5,621 bases of DNA. Origin: Methanoregula sp. GTDB lineage: Archaea > Halobacteriota > Methanomicrobia > Methanomicrobiales > Methanospirillaceae. The translations under genes and the position numbers were made by a program. Position 1 is the stretch's first letter; each line of letters begins with the position of its first letter. Below the pieces are notes generated by a model. The model was not told where the DNA came from. It saw only the letters and a program-made list of their open reading frames with translations, and searched no databases. Shown here piece after piece: positions 4,749 through 5,621 of this stretch. Location: the NCBI RefSeq assembly GCF_002835825.1, contig NZ_PIZH01000127.1, forward strand, positions 1 through 5,621, in the 5' to 3' direction.

Positions 4749-5621
4749 CTATATGCCTAATGTCGACTTGACTTGTGCTTTTGTCATCCCGATTGTGATC
4801 TTTTTCCCAAACATCAGCTGGATTGCCTTCCAGTCAAGGGAGTTCGGCTCAACCGCGGTATTGGCGTTTGTGTAGAAGAGGCTGTCCGAATATTTGTAGG
4901 TCTCACCAAGGCAACCCATTTTGGTGAGGGCACTGCGCACCAGCCACTTCTTCCTGGCAGCCCCGCTCAGATCGGAATTGATATACACCTTCTCGTTCGT
5001 GGTGATGATGTAATACTTCCCGGTATCGGTGTCACGGAACTCGTCAGTCCGGGAGTTCTGGTCTATCTGGTGGAGGCCCTCTTCCGGGATAAAAAAGATT
5101 GGGATATCGCCTTGTCCCTGCAGGTTTAAGTTGGTGGAGAGTTTTATGGTTGCTGAGTACAGGTAGAAATCATCGATAAATTTCTTCAGGTGTGCAATAT
5201 CGCTGTCAGAATGGGTACCTGAGACGGAGAGTGAGACAAGGGTCTTGTTTGGTTTCTCCAGCTTGTTGTTGTCAGGGCCAAACGCAATGTCAAGCAGGTG
5301 ATTTCCGATATCGCTTGCACTATATACTTTCGCTGTTGGAGTGGCGGTTGGTGTAACTGTCGTTGTGGCGGGTTTTGCCGTGGTTGCAGCGGGTTTAACG
5401 GTCGTTGCAGCGGGTTATGCCGTGGTTGTTGCCGTGGTCACGTTTTTCTGGACGGGATTTGTCACATTGGAAGCATTGCCAAAGGGCTCCCAGTCGCCGG
5501 AAAGGAACATTGTCCCGGCGATGAAGAGCACGATAATCGCAAAACCGATGATGAGAGGCAGATACGGCCTCAATACCCCGAAATCCGGGGCTTTCACCGG
5601 TTCGTCGGCAAGAGGATATGC
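4749..5621 (-). pseudogene. Membrane-anchored DUF2927-like protein interrupted by in-frame TAA, start beyond window
   Basis: The minus-strand frame runs from the right edge to the TAG at 4749-4751 (290 codons) with a single internal stop, TAA at 5415-5417. The N-terminal part has a short cytoplasmic tail (APDFGVLRPY), one membrane helix (YLPLIIGFAIIVLFIAGTMF, residues 20-39) and a Thr/Pro/Ala linker. After the stop come the rest of the linker and an outward-facing domain. Its end (LVRSALTKMGCLG, SDSLFY, LDWKAIQLMFG, IGMTKAQVKSTL) resembles DUF2927. That family is of unknown function; I see no HExxH zinc motif. The frame remains open past the GTG at 5597 to the edge, so the true start is probably outside. 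The stop replaces a Lys codon of the linker repeat, so it is a recent nonsense mutation or a sequencing error. No good start codon follows it closely. Confidence 0.75.
5364..5426 (-). repeat. Three 21-bp linker repeats encoding TT(A/V)KPA(A/T)
   Basis: Three tandem 21-base units (5364-5384, 5385-5405, 5406-5426) code for seven residues each in the Thr/Pro/Ala linker of the DUF2927-like protein. The fourth codon is AAA (Lys) in two units and TAA in the third. Around that codon the outer units are otherwise identical for 15 of 16 bases, so a single A-to-T change on the coding strand explains the stop. Confidence 0.85.

Noticed and set aside
5415..5417. Recoding of the internal stop as pyrrolysine
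   Set aside because: Pyrrolysine uses TAG; this codon is TAA, and the repeat comparison points to a simple Lys-codon mutation.

Overview
The window looks like accessory DNA from a methanogenic archaeon, most likely a Methanomicrobiales-type euryarchaeon (Methanoregula-like). This is inferred from several points: AT-rich TATA boxes about 25-30 bases before start codons, leaderless or very short-leader genes beside one gene with a strong GGAGG ribosome binding site, T-run terminators, GC-rich genes separated by AT-rich gaps, and a single-pass membrane protein with a Thr/Pro/Ala linker and a DUF2927-like ectodomain. No ribosomal RNA or other phylogenetic marker is present, so the assignment is tentative.

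Layout. (1) 1-588, minus strand: a vapBC toxin-antitoxin operon. The ribbon-helix-helix-type antitoxin overlaps a PIN-domain toxin that runs off the left edge. A TATA box and an adjacent 18-bp palindrome at 685-713 are a plausible autoregulated promoter. (2) 880-1971, plus strand: a protein made of a disordered charged N-terminus, four near-identical 28-residue repeats (an 84-bp tandem repeat) and a C-terminal domain that may be a catalytically dead PD-(D/E)XK-like fold. A hairpin plus T9 terminator follows it. (3) 1972-2357: a 386-bp gap without a convincing gene, crowded with inverted repeats, including three copies of one 9-bp motif that allow two mutually exclusive hairpins. (4) 2358-3042, plus strand: a second, unrelated vapBC module with its own TATA box, probably leaderless. 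(5) 3095-3655, minus strand: a hexapeptide-repeat (left-handed beta-helix) protein, probably an acyltransferase. (6) 3903-4601, plus strand: a DUF457/YdjM-type integral membrane metal-dependent hydrolase. (7) 4749-5621, minus strand: the DUF2927-like membrane-anchored protein, interrupted by one in-frame TAA inside a 21-bp linker repeat and open to the right edge.

The genes do not form one pathway. Four of the seven form two self-contained toxin-antitoxin pairs, and the others are single genes with their own promoters. Taken with the fresh tandem duplication, the palindrome cluster and the nonsense-interrupted gene, this suggests a variable, rearranging part of the chromosome. I see no clear new multi-gene system. 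The best candidates for new biology are the structured gap at 2053-2243 and the repeat protein with its degenerate nuclease-like tail.
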